DNA of 64,000 nt from UBA5109 sp965661005 (GTDB taxonomy: Bacteria > Pseudomonadota > Gammaproteobacteria > Pseudomonadales > Pseudohongiellaceae): positions 1 through 64,000 of the forward strand of contig CBFICB010000008.1 in NCBI GenBank assembly GCA_965661005.1, given 5' to 3'. Position 1 is the first letter of the stretch. Each line of letters opens with the position of its first letter. The position numbers and the translations under genes were made by a program. Below the pieces are notes generated by a model, which made no database searches, was not told the origin of the DNA, and was given only the letters and a program-made list of their open reading frames with translations. Of this stretch, positions 43,420 through 51,712 are shown one piece after another.

Positions 43420-44508
43420 TTACTCTTCAGCTTTGGCTTTAGCCTTAGCTTTTGGAGCGGCTTTGGCTTTTGCCTTGGCCTTAGGGGCAGCCTTCGCTTT
43501 AGCCTTGGCTTTTGCCTTAGGTGCAGCCTTTGCTTTTGCTTTAGCCTTTGCTTTAGGGGCAGCTTTGGCTTTTGCCTTAGCCTTCGCTTTAGGTTTGGCT
43601 TCTTCTTTAGCTGTATCTGTTGTTCCTTCAGAGGCTTCGACTTCCTCTACAGGCTTACTTTCGTCTATTCCAGATTCGATTTCTGGTTCGCTTGGTGCTT
43701 CCGCTTCTAACGAAGCCTCATCTTTAGCCTTAGCTTTGGCTTTAACAGTAACTTTTGGCCCATCATTATTTGCAGCTGGTTCAGTTTCTTCAACAAATTC
43801 GTTTTTAGCTGCTGCTTCTAATTCAGAGTCACCACGTCCGGCGATACAGGCATCTGCAGCTGCCTCAACATAAAGTTGAATAGCTCTAATGGCATCATCA
43901 TTCCCCGGAATGACTACATCTACTCCATCCGGGTTACTGTTGGTATCGACAATTCCAATAACCGGAATACCAATTTTATTGGCTTCGGTTACCGCAATAC
44001 GCTCATGATCGACATCGATGACAAACAGGGCATCTGGCAAGCCACCCATATTTTTTATACCGCCGATACTTTTATCTAATTTTTCAAGATCCCTTCTTCT
44101 CATCAGGGCTTCTTTTTTGGTTAACTTTTCAAACGTTCCATCAGATGCTTGTGTTTCAAGGTCTTTTAGACGCTTTATAGAGGCTCGAATAGTCTTATAA
44201 TTGGTCAGCATTCCACCAAGCCAGCGTTGATCAACAAAAGGCATGCCGGCACGGCTTGCTTCATCTTTGATGATTTTACTGGCAGCACGCTTAGTGCCTA
44301 CGAATAGAACTTTCTGGCGACGTTCAGCCATTTGCTTAATTTGTGCCAGAGCCTGATTAAAAGCAGGAACCGTATGTTCAAGATTGATGATATGGATTTT
44401 ATTGCGGGCTCCGAAAATATATTGATCCATTTTCGGGTTCCAGTAGCGACATTGATGACCGAAGTGCACACCAGCCTTCAGCATGTCTTTCATGCTTGCA
44501 GTACTCAT
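43420..44508 (-). CDS. rpsB: 30S ribosomal protein S2 with a long Ala/Lys-rich C-terminal tail
   Basis: Residues 1 to about 240 are a normal S2 (starting MSTASMKDMLKAGVHFGHQ, with RWLGGMLTNYKTI and PDALFVIDVDHE). The usual bacterial S2 ends near 241 residues. Here a further 120 residues follow: an acidic Glu/Ser/Pro segment (about 245-304), then a basic tail of about 58 residues built from units of the form (KA)n-AP, ending in KAEE. The tail resembles histone H1 or AlgP-like C-termini and could bind RNA or DNA. The frame is continuous with the S2 domain and uses mixed synonymous codons, arguing against a sequencing artefact. It is the first gene of the rpsB-tsf-pyrH-frr series. Confidence 0.95.
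   Translation of the reverse strand: MSTASMKDMLKAGVHFGHQCRYWNPKMDQYIFGARNKIHIINLEHTVPAFNQALAQIKQMAERRQKVLFVGTKRAASKIIKDEASRAGMPFVDQRWLGGMLTNYKTIRASIKRLKDLETQASDGTFEKLTKKEALMRRRDLEKLDKSIGGIKNMGGLPDALFVIDVDHERIAVTEANKIGIPVIGIVDTNSNPDGVDVVIPGNDDAIRAIQLYVEAAADACIAGRGDSELEAAAKNEFVEETEPAANNDGPKVTVKAKAKAKDEASLEAEAPSEPEIESGIDESKPVEEVEASEGTTDTAKEEAKPKAKAKAKAKAAPKAKAKAKAKAAPKAKAKAKAKAAPKAKAKAKAAPKAKAKAKAEE
43423..43596 (-). repeat. Coding repeat for the S2 Ala/Lys tail
   Basis: Imperfect 30-36 bp units encode blocks of 10-14 residues of alternating Lys and Ala ending in Ala-Ala-Pro. Five blocks are present. Synonymous codons (AAA/AAG, GCC/GCT/GCA) vary between units, so the amino-acid pattern is better conserved than the DNA pattern. 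Confidence 0.85.
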
Positions 44509-44590
44509 AGATTTTCCTTTGGGTTAAGCCTCCATACATCCCATGATCCCAACTATTCAGTTTGACCCAGATAGCACCCGGGAACATGTG
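44509..44590 (-). promoter_or_regulatory. rpsB 5' leader, possible S2 autoregulatory RNA
   Basis: The leader upstream of the rpsB ATG contains a CCCGGGTGCTATCTGGGT segment, and closer to the start GGATGTATGGAGGCTTAACC. The GGGT and AACCC elements can pair across about 45 nt. In gammaproteobacteria the rpsB leader is a known structured site through which S2 represses rpsB-tsf. The assignment here rests on position and these elements only. Confidence 0.4.
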
Positions 44591-44817
44591 TCGATATATG
44601 TGTGACGTTAGTTTAATTTATGACAGACAAACTATTTTGCCTGACTTTTACCGTTTATTTATCGTTTAAAAGGCCTGAGCCCTTAAAACGTGCGGCTTTA
44701 TACCATAAAGCCAAGACAACTTAAAGTAATAATATTCTGTTTTAAATAGCCAGCTTGCCTATACTTTAGAGCCTCGGATGCACTAAAATCACTCCCTTTG
44801 CACCTTCCACTCGATTT
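44591..44817. other. Divergent promoter region between rpsB and map
   Basis: With the rpsB leader, this completes a 309-bp gap between divergent genes. It is AT-rich and shows no ORF or repeat that can be supported. It must contain the promoters of the rpsB series and of map-glnD, but no -35/-10 pair stood out enough to place. Confidence 0.4.
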
Positions 44818-45591
44818 ATGGCTGTAACAATCAAAAATTCTGAAGAAATCGCTTTAATGCGCGAAGCAGGTCGTCTTGCTTCAGAAGTGCTTGAAATGAT
44901 AGGCCCCTACGTTCAGGTTGGGGTCAGTACCGGTGAACTTGACCGTATTTGCCATGACTATATTGTGAATGTTCAGGATGCAATCCCAGCCCCTTTAAAT
45001 TATAACGGCTTCCCTAAATCTATCTGCACCTCGGTCAATCATGTCATATGCCATGGTATTCCCAGTGACACCAAGATTTTAAAAGATGGCGATATAATCA
45101 ACATCGATATCACGGTTATTAAAAATGGATTTCATGGTGACACCAGTAAAATGTTTCTTCTTGGCAAGCCCCCTGTTCATGCTCAGCGACTTGTAAAAAC
45201 AACACAAGAAGCCCTGTACCTTGCAATCGACATGGTTAAACCGGGAGTACGTTTAGGTGACATTGGTCATGCCATTCAACAATATGCCGAAAAGCGGCAT
45301 TATTCTGTAGTCAGAGAGTATTGTGGTCATGGCATTGGAAGAATTTTTCACGAAGAACCACAGGTTCTTCATTACGGCAGACCCAATACAGGACTAGAAC
45401 TTCAAGCTGGAATGACCTTCACAATTGAACCTATGATCAATGCAGGATCTCGCTATACACGCTTATCAAAGTCAGACGGATGGACTGTAACAACTAAAGA
45501 TCGCCGGCTTTCTGCCCAATGGGAGCATACCTTAGCTGTTCTTGATGACGGCTGTGAAGTGTTGACCAAACGCTCCGAAGAACAGTTTTAA
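44818..45591 (+). CDS. map: Methionine aminopeptidase, type I
   Basis: The 257-residue enzyme carries the pita-bread fold metal ligands in the expected order: D in INIDITV, D in FHGDTSKMF, H in YCGHGIGRIFHEEP, E in FTIEPM and E in WEHTLAV. It removes the initiator methionine from nascent proteins. Divergent orientation from rpsB is conserved in gammaproteobacteria. glnD begins 6 bp after the stop. Confidence 0.97.
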   Translation: MAVTIKNSEEIALMREAGRLASEVLEMIGPYVQVGVSTGELDRICHDYIVNVQDAIPAPLNYNGFPKSICTSVNHVICHGIPSDTKILKDGDIINIDITVIKNGFHGDTSKMFLLGKPPVHAQRLVKTTQEALYLAIDMVKPGVRLGDIGHAIQQYAEKRHYSVVREYCGHGIGRIFHEEPQVLHYGRPNTGLELQAGMTFTIEPMINAGSRYTRLSKSDGWTVTTKDRRLSAQWEHTLAVLDDGCEVLTKRSEEQF

Positions 45592-45597
45592 ATTCTT

Positions 45598-48270
45598 ATG
45601 GAGCCCTCAAGTTCTAAAATTTTTGATGCAAAAAAATTCCAGCGGGAATTAGCCTCTAGCAAATCTCCAGTAAGTTGTTTTCGTGAAGCCATAAGCAAAA
45701 CCCGGCAATTACTTGACGAACGTTACAAAGCTAAAACCAATATTGAAAAAATTGTTGCGGAACTTACCTGGTTCATCGACCAACTGTTAATCGCTGCCTG
45801 GAAACAATATGACTGGACAGATGAGAAAGATATTAGCTTATTGGCAGTAGGCGGTTATGGCCGCGGAGAATTACATCCCTATTCCGATATAGATATTCAA
45901 ATACTCTTAGCCAAAAACAATCAGAAAAAGTACAAAAAAAATATAGAATCTTTCCTGACCTTTCTTTGGGATATAAATCTTGAAGTCGGCCAAAGCGTTC
46001 GAACGATTAGCGAAAACAAAAAACAGGCTGCTAGTGACATTACTATTGCAACCGCATTAATGGAGTCAAGGACTGTTTACGGTAATAGCGATCTTCATGA
46101 AAAACTTATTATTGCGGTCAGTAAGAAAAAAATATGGGATGCTAAAAAGTTTTTTACTGCAAAACGAAATGAACAAATATCACGGCATGCCAAATATGAT
46201 GATATCGAATATGCCCTTGAGCCAAATTTAAAAGTTTCTCCTGGTGGCCTTAGAGATCTACAAACCATTGGCTGGATTTCCAAATACTATTTCGGCGCTT
46301 CAGATTTTCAGGAACTGGTTGAGCGCGGCTTTCTACAAAAAAATGAGTACCAGGATCTGATCAAAAGCCGAAATTTTCTCTGGTCATTACGCTACGGCTT
46401 ACACATGCTGACTGGACGCAGAGAAGACCGCCTATTATTTGAACATCAGCGTAAATTAAGCGAATTTTTTTCTTACAAAGACGATAAAAAAAGCCTTGGT
46501 ATTGAAAAACTAATGAAAGAATATTATCGCAACGTGCAAACGCTTCGAGAATTAAACGATGTTCTGCTACAACTGTTTGATGAAGAAATCATTCGATCTA
46601 AAGAAAAAGTAAAAATGCTGACATTGAATGCTCGCTTTCAAATTCGTAATAATTATATTGAAGCTGTGCACTCCAGGGTTTTCAGGCAAACCCCTTTTGC
46701 TCTTATAGAGATTTTTGTATTACTTGCTCAGAACCACAAAATTGACGGCATCAGAGCATCAACAATTCGACTGATTAGAAATAGTCGCCAACTCATTGAC
46801 AAGGATTTCAGGAAAGACATTCGCAATACCAGCTTGTTTATGGAACTACTACGCTCCCCTTACAAAATGGTAGCTCACTTAAGACAGATGAAACGCTATG
46901 GGATACTTGGCGCATACTTGCCTGAGTTTGGAAATATTATCGGGCAAATGCAGCATGATCTTTTTCACATTTATTCTGTGGATGACCACACATTGCAGGT
47001 TGTTGAAAATATGCGGCGTTTACATCACCCTGAGGCAAAAGAAAAATATCCCCTGGCGGCCAGCATCATTAAAACCTTACCGAAGGTTGAATTACTTTAT
47101 ATTGCAGGGCTATATCATGATATTGCCAAGGGTAGAGGTGGAGACCATTCCTTACTCGGAGTAAAAGACGCTGAAGAATTTTGTGTGAGGCATCATTTGG
47201 GAAAATGGGATACAACCTTGGTCGGGTGGTTAGTAAAAAATCATTTATTTATGTCCAGCATTGCACAGCGTCAGGATCTTCAGGACCCAGATGTCATAAA
47301 AAGTTTTGCGCTAATTGTTGGCGATCAAACCCGTCTGGATTATCTTTACACATTAACAGTTGCAGATATTAATGCCACCAACCCTAAACTCTGGAATGCA
47401 TGGCGAGCCTCCCTGCTGAGGCAACTTTACCAGTCTACAAAACGTGCACTGAGTCTCGGTCTAGAAAAAATTGTCGGTAAAAAATCACGCATCAAAGACA
47501 ATCAGGATCAAGCGATCGCCTTGCTCAAAGAAAAAGATATAAGCAAAAAGCAAGCACTGGCTATCTGGGACAAGCCCACTGAAGATTATTTTCTTCGTGA
47601 AAGCCCTGAAGATATCGCTTGGCAAACTCTGGCAATCTACAAGCACAAAGATCCCGAGACACCTTTAATCCTTATTAAAAACAGCACTGAATATCAATCA
47701 GAAGGCGCCACTCAAGTTTTTATTTATACTGAAAACTCACATTTCTTATTTGCAAATATCGCCAATGCCTTTGACCGTTTAAATCTCAATATACAAAACG
47801 CCAGACTATTCAACACTGCATCCAATAAAGCCTTATTAACCTTCATGGTGTTAGAAACCAATGGAACGCTAATAAAAAAGAATTCACCCAGAATGTCTGA
47901 AATTGTTAATTTACTCAAGGAGTATGCACTGCCTATAGAAAAGTCTTCTAGAAATAGACAACTTACACCAAGACAACTGAGGCATTTTAGGCAAGCCACA
48001 GAAACCAGCCTCGTCAACCCAGAAAAATTCCCCTACTCTATACTTGAAGTTCTTTGCCCTGACAGACCTGGGCTCTTGGCAAAAGTCGCCAATATATTTG
48101 TAGAGAAAAACATTATTTTGCATGATGCAAAAATTACTACCCTGGGCGAAAATGTAGAAGACGTATTTTTCCTTACCAATAAGCACAACAAGCCTATTAG
48201 CAAAAAGAACTCGGAAGAATTGCAAACACTTATTAAAGAAAGGCTAGACGCAAGCTTAAATGCGGCCTGA
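45598..48270 (+). CDS. glnD: Bifunctional uridylyltransferase / uridylyl-removing enzyme GlnD
   Basis: GlnD of 890 residues. The nucleotidyltransferase domain has GGYGRGELHPYSDIDIQIL (about 84-102). The GlnD helical region follows, then an HD domain (YHDIAKGRGGDHSLLG, about 505-520) for deuridylylation, and two C-terminal ACT domains that sense glutamine (starting near 700 and 805). It controls PII proteins and through them glutamine synthetase. It forms a tight unit with map upstream and the yffB-like gene downstream. Confidence 0.96.
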   Translation: MEPSSSKIFDAKKFQRELASSKSPVSCFREAISKTRQLLDERYKAKTNIEKIVAELTWFIDQLLIAAWKQYDWTDEKDISLLAVGGYGRGELHPYSDIDIQILLAKNNQKKYKKNIESFLTFLWDINLEVGQSVRTISENKKQAASDITIATALMESRTVYGNSDLHEKLIIAVSKKKIWDAKKFFTAKRNEQISRHAKYDDIEYALEPNLKVSPGGLRDLQTIGWISKYYFGASDFQELVERGFLQKNEYQDLIKSRNFLWSLRYGLHMLTGRREDRLLFEHQRKLSEFFSYKDDKKSLGIEKLMKEYYRNVQTLRELNDVLLQLFDEEIIRSKEKVKMLTLNARFQIRNNYIEAVHSRVFRQTPFALIEIFVLLAQNHKIDGIRASTIRLIRNSRQLIDKDFRKDIRNTSLFMELLRSPYKMVAHLRQMKRYGILGAYLPEFGNIIGQMQHDLFHIYSVDDHTLQVVENMRRLHHPEAKEKYPLAASIIKTLPKVELLYIAGLYHDIAKGRGGDHSLLGVKDAEEFCVRHHLGKWDTTLVGWLVKNHLFMSSIAQRQDLQDPDVIKSFALIVGDQTRLDYLYTLTVADINATNPKLWNAWRASLLRQLYQSTKRALSLGLEKIVGKKSRIKDNQDQAIALLKEKDISKKQALAIWDKPTEDYFLRESPEDIAWQTLAIYKHKDPETPLILIKNSTEYQSEGATQVFIYTENSHFLFANIANAFDRLNLNIQNARLFNTASNKALLTFMVLETNGTLIKKNSPRMSEIVNLLKEYALPIEKSSRNRQLTPRQLRHFRQATETSLVNPEKFPYSILEVLCPDRPGLLAKVANIFVEKNIILHDAKITTLGENVEDVFFLTNKHNKPISKKNSEELQTLIKERLDASLNAA

Positions 48271-48278
48271 AAATTATT

Positions 48279-48617
48279 ATGATTATGTATGGCATTCCAA
48301 ATTGTGACACTATAAAAAAAGCGAGAGCTTTTCTGAATAAGAACAACTTATACTATGAGTTTCACGACTACAAAAAGCAGGGTGTTGACACTGGACTGCT
48401 CAAACACTGGTGTGATAGCTTTGGTTATGAAAATGTTCTAAATCGTCGAGGCACAACCTGGCGAAAACTTGATGACGAGACCAAAGCCTCAATCAATCAG
48501 GAAACTGCCATTCTGCTCATGCAAGAATTACCTTCCATGATCAAGCGCCCCATATTGGATACTGGCAAAAAACTTGTTCTGGGTTTTGTACAAAGCGAGT
48601 ATGAAAGCCTGTTATAA
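48279..48617 (+). CDS. ArsC/Spx-family protein, YffB-like
   Basis: The 112-residue protein has the thioredoxin-like ArsC fold: MYGIPNCDTIKKARAFL with a single cysteine (C9), YEFHDYKKQGVD, RRGTTWRKL, and the RPILDTGKKLVLGF segment. It matches the YffB / Spx-type branch rather than true arsenate reductases, which also carry an RPI motif but sit with ars genes. The location between glnD and dapD is typical. The biochemical role is unsettled. The first ATG aligns best with E. coli YffB. Confidence 0.85.
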   Translation: MIMYGIPNCDTIKKARAFLNKNNLYYEFHDYKKQGVDTGLLKHWCDSFGYENVLNRRGTTWRKLDDETKASINQETAILLMQELPSMIKRPILDTGKKLVLGFVQSEYESLL

Positions 48618-48618
48618 T
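48610..48618 (+). promoter_or_regulatory. Possible extended -10 promoter for dapD
   Basis: TGTTATAAT is a perfect extended -10 element (TG-N-TATAAT) overlapping the stop codon of the yffB-like gene, 54 bp ahead of the dapD ATG. No good -35 hexamer is visible at 16-18 bp, which is acceptable for extended -10 promoters. Confidence 0.4.
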
Positions 48619-48671
48619 GCTGCCTGCTTTTTTTACTCGGAACTTAAAACACAACTCAATTCGGAAATACA

Positions 48672-49703
48672 ATGAACCTATATAGCCTTGCCTTTGGAAT
48701 TGGCACTAAAGACTCTACAGGTAATTGGCTTGAATGCTATTACCCTGCTCCCCTATTAAATCCAGATTCAGATATTCAAAAAGCCATATTACCAGTGCTT
48801 GAGTACACAAATGGCAACCAAGCCATTGAACTGGATCAGCAGCAAGTCAATCAAATTTTGGATAATTTTGGCGCATCACAAAATCACGCCCAAATTGCCT
48901 TGCTTTCAAGTTTATCTTTAAGCAAAAAACCTCTCGTTATATGTCTGCTTGAAAACGATAGCGCCCCAAGCTCAGTGCCTGAGGTTTATCTAAAATTACA
49001 TCTACTTTCTCACCGCCTGGTCAAACCTCATGGCCTAATCCTCGACAGTATGTTTGGGCTGCTTCCCAATGTTGCATGGACTAGCCAGGGCGCTATTGCC
49101 ATTAATGAGCTCCCGCAATATCAGTTGGAAGCCAAGCTCAAGAACCAAACTCTTTCTGTCGATTCTGCGGACAAATTTCCTAAGATGACCGATTACGTTG
49201 TGCCTTCTGGCGTGCGCATTGCCGATACCTCAAGAGTCAGACTTGGTGCCTACATTGGTGAAGGCACCACTATCATGCATGAAGGCTTTGTTAACTTTAA
49301 TGCCGGCACTGAAGGCGAAGCCATGATTGAAGGTCGTATAAGTGCTGGTGTTTTTGTTGGCAAAGGCAGCGACCTCGGAGGAGGATGCAGCATATTGGGC
49401 ACTCTGTCTGGTGGCAATAAAGAAGTCATCTCTATTGGAGAAAACTGCTTGATAGGAGCCAATGCTGGCTTGGGCATATCTCTTGGTAATGGCTGTACAA
49501 TTGAAGCTGGCCTTTATCTTACAGCCGGCACTAAAGTAACAGTACTGGATCTTAATAAGAAAGCAGTTGAAGTGGTTAAGGCCAGCGAATTAAGCGGTAA
49601 AAACAATCTTTTATTCAGACGGAATTCAATAACTGGTGCCGTTGAGTGCCTCACGAACCAAAGCAGTATTGAATTAAATGCAGAATTGCATTCACATAAT
49701 TAA
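48672..49703 (+). CDS. dapD: 2,3,4,5-tetrahydropyridine-2,6-dicarboxylate N-succinyltransferase
   Basis: DapD of 343 residues, the long variant found in Pseudomonas and related gammaproteobacteria rather than the 274-residue enteric form. The N-terminal domain is followed by left-handed beta-helix repeats (about 175-290; VVPSGVRIADTSRVRLGAYIG is at the entry). It succinylates tetrahydrodipicolinate in the lysine / diaminopimelate pathway. dapE, which acts two steps later, follows directly. Confidence 0.93.
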   Translation: MNLYSLAFGIGTKDSTGNWLECYYPAPLLNPDSDIQKAILPVLEYTNGNQAIELDQQQVNQILDNFGASQNHAQIALLSSLSLSKKPLVICLLENDSAPSSVPEVYLKLHLLSHRLVKPHGLILDSMFGLLPNVAWTSQGAIAINELPQYQLEAKLKNQTLSVDSADKFPKMTDYVVPSGVRIADTSRVRLGAYIGEGTTIMHEGFVNFNAGTEGEAMIEGRISAGVFVGKGSDLGGGCSILGTLSGGNKEVISIGENCLIGANAGLGISLGNGCTIEAGLYLTAGTKVTVLDLNKKAVEVVKASELSGKNNLLFRRNSITGAVECLTNQSSIELNAELHSHN

Positions 49704-49727
49704 TACAGAAAATACTTAAGGCCTGGC

Positions 49728-50855
49728 ATGTCATCAACCATCGACTTATGCAGCGAACTAATCTCTCGTCCCTCTGTTAGCCCAGAGGATCAGGGCTGTC
49801 AGGAGATATTGGCCGCACGCCTTGAAAAGCTCGGTTTTGAAATTGAACACCTGCCTTTTTCCGATGTAAAGAATCTATGGGCCAGACGGGGTTCGTCAGG
49901 ACCGTTATTTTGTTTTGCCGGGCATACCGATGTTGTGCCTGCGGGCAATATTGCAGATTGGGATTCTGATCCATACAAACCTGAGATAAGAGATGGCTTT
50001 CTTTATGGTCGTGGCAGTGCTGATATGAAAGGCAGTCTCGCTGCTATGATTACAGCCTCAGAAAGATTTCTGAAAAAACAACCAGACTTCAATGGTTCAA
50101 TCGCTTTTCTGATTACCAGCGATGAAGAGAGTGTTGCCACTCATGGCACCGTTAAAGTCATTGAAGTACTGCAAAATAGAAATGAACAAATAGATTATTG
50201 TCTCATCGGCGAGCCTTCGAGCAGCAAAAAACTCGGAGATGTTGCCAGAAATGGCAGGCGCGGCTCCCTGAATGGACGCTTAAGTGTTAAAGGCAAGGAA
50301 GGACATGTCGCTTATCCTGAACTGGCAATAAACCCAATTCATGTGTTTTTACCTGCACTGAGTGAATTAAGTCAGATTGAATGGGACCAAGGTAATGAAT
50401 ACTTTCCGGCGACCAGCTTTCAGATATCCAATATAGCCGCCGGCCAAGGCACTAACAATGTCATTCCTGGAGAAATGTCTTTGCTATTTAATTTCAGATT
50501 CTCAACTGAGGTCACAGCTGAAGGCTTAAAGGCACAAGTTCACTCAATATTCGACCATCACTACCAGGATTACGATCTTGAATGGCAGCTATCAGGCAAT
50601 CCTTTTATTACCGAGCTTGGCATAATGACAGATGCCGTCACAAAAAGTGTAAAAGCTGTGACAGGCACTGATTGCAATTTATCGACAGGCGGTGGCACCA
50701 GTGACGGCCGCTTTATCGCGCCCTCCGGAGTCCAGGTAGTAGAGCTAGGTCCTGTTAATGCGAGTATTCATAAAAACAATGAGCATGTTTCAGTCTCTGA
50801 CCTTGATCAACTCGCGCTTATTTATGAAGAGATATTGAAAAATATCCTGCTTTAA
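49728..50855 (+). CDS. dapE: Succinyl-diaminopimelate desuccinylase
   Basis: DapE of 375 residues, an M20 di-zinc peptidase. Metal-binding and catalytic segments are FAGHTDVVPAG (about 64-74), GRGSADMKGSLAAM (about 95-108), TSDEES (about 131-136), and the histidine in NASIHKNNEHVS near the C-terminus. It releases succinate to give LL-diaminopimelate for lysine and peptidoglycan. Its stop codon overlaps that of convergent rsmJ. Confidence 0.96.
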   Translation: MSSTIDLCSELISRPSVSPEDQGCQEILAARLEKLGFEIEHLPFSDVKNLWARRGSSGPLFCFAGHTDVVPAGNIADWDSDPYKPEIRDGFLYGRGSADMKGSLAAMITASERFLKKQPDFNGSIAFLITSDEESVATHGTVKVIEVLQNRNEQIDYCLIGEPSSSKKLGDVARNGRRGSLNGRLSVKGKEGHVAYPELAINPIHVFLPALSELSQIEWDQGNEYFPATSFQISNIAAGQGTNNVIPGEMSLLFNFRFSTEVTAEGLKAQVHSIFDHHYQDYDLEWQLSGNPFITELGIMTDAVTKSVKAVTGTDCNLSTGGGTSDGRFIAPSGVQVVELGPVNASIHKNNEHVSVSDLDQLALIYEEILKNILL

Positions 50856-51631
50856 ATAAAGACTTCAAAATGGGCTGTCTTGCCTGGCACGACAAAGCTA
50901 GGCTTTAAACTAGCGTTCTTTAACTTGTTGCCCGGCCTTTTGACGACAATTCTGTGTTTGGCACAACCTTTAGCCATTTCAAGCAAGCTGTAACTGTTTT
51001 CATCAAAGCCGAGGACTTCCTGTAGCAGGCCAATATCCTTTTTCACGTTGGCGTTTTTATTTCTTGGTGGGAACATAGGGTCCAGATATATAACATCTGG
51101 TTTTACTTGCCTACCCTGGGCAATATCTTCAAACCAGTCCTGCGACCTAGCATGATGTAAAGACATCCTTTGTACTATGTTCTTAAGATCAAGATCATCT
51201 GCCTCATTAGTTCGTTTTAAACCATCAAGAAGCAGACAATAAATAATCGGGGACTCCTCAATCATCGTTAATTCACAACCCATGCTGGCGAGAATAAAGG
51301 CATCACGTCCGAGACCTGCAGTGGCGTCCAGAACATGCATGGGTTCATGCTTATTCAATCCTACGGCTTTCGCCAGACCCTGATGCTTACCAAAACTGGC
51401 TCTGCGGTAGAGCAATGCAGCATCCTGGAAATCGACTCGTGTTGGCTGTTTATGCATTTCCCCCGCTTTAAGCTCAAGTGCACTGAGGGATAAACCTGAT
51501 TCATCAAGCTTTAATATATGGGTAAATTGCTCACTCTGGCTTGATTCAAACAAAGGTAATCTAGTGAGTTGTTTTATATCTTCACAATAATCAGATTCAG
51601 TTTCAGTTTCAAAAACAAGTGCTATTTTCAT
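50852..51631 (-). CDS. rsmJ: 16S rRNA (guanine(1516)-N(2))-methyltransferase RsmJ
   Basis: RsmJ of 259 residues. The SAM-binding loop VLDATAGLGRDAFILASMG and the catalytic motif YLDPMFPPR are characteristic of the RsmJ (YhiQ) family. It methylates G1516 of 16S rRNA. It converges with dapE and is divergent from the GntR-AIR synthase gene. The palindrome at 51647-51676 lies only 16 bp upstream of its ATG and could affect it too. Confidence 0.92.
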   Translation of the reverse strand: MKIALVFETETESDYCEDIKQLTRLPLFESSQSEQFTHILKLDESGLSLSALELKAGEMHKQPTRVDFQDAALLYRRASFGKHQGLAKAVGLNKHEPMHVLDATAGLGRDAFILASMGCELTMIEESPIIYCLLLDGLKRTNEADDLDLKNIVQRMSLHHARSQDWFEDIAQGRQVKPDVIYLDPMFPPRNKNANVKKDIGLLQEVLGFDENSYSLLEMAKGCAKHRIVVKRPGNKLKNASLKPSFVVPGKTAHFEVFI

Positions 51632-51646
51632 TGAGCTAGGTACCAG

Positions 51647-51676
51647 TTATCTGTATCATATGCGTGATACAGATAA
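51647..51676. promoter_or_regulatory. Perfect 12-6-12 palindrome, probable GntR operator
   Basis: TTATCTGTATCA and TGATACAGATAA are exact reverse complements separated by TATGCG. The site is in the 81-bp gap between divergent rsmJ and the GntR-AIR synthase fusion, 36 bp before the latter's ATG. Position, symmetry and length fit a dimeric GntR-family operator and suggest autoregulation. The CTGT...ACAG spacing is 14 rather than 8, so it is not a LexA box. Confidence 0.65.
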
Positions 51677-51712
51677 TTCACCTTTAACAGACAAGCGACG
51701 CATAGGTCATCG

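Noticed and set aside
43414..43873. Long plus-strand open frames rich in Ala/Leu or Phe/Gly opposite rpsB
   Set aside because: They are antisense images of the Lys/Ala repeat of the S2 tail; repetitive codons keep several frames open.
51647..51676. The palindrome before the GntR fusion as a LexA box
   Set aside because: The CTGT and ACAG parts are 14 bp apart instead of 8, and the 12-bp symmetry extends well beyond a LexA site.
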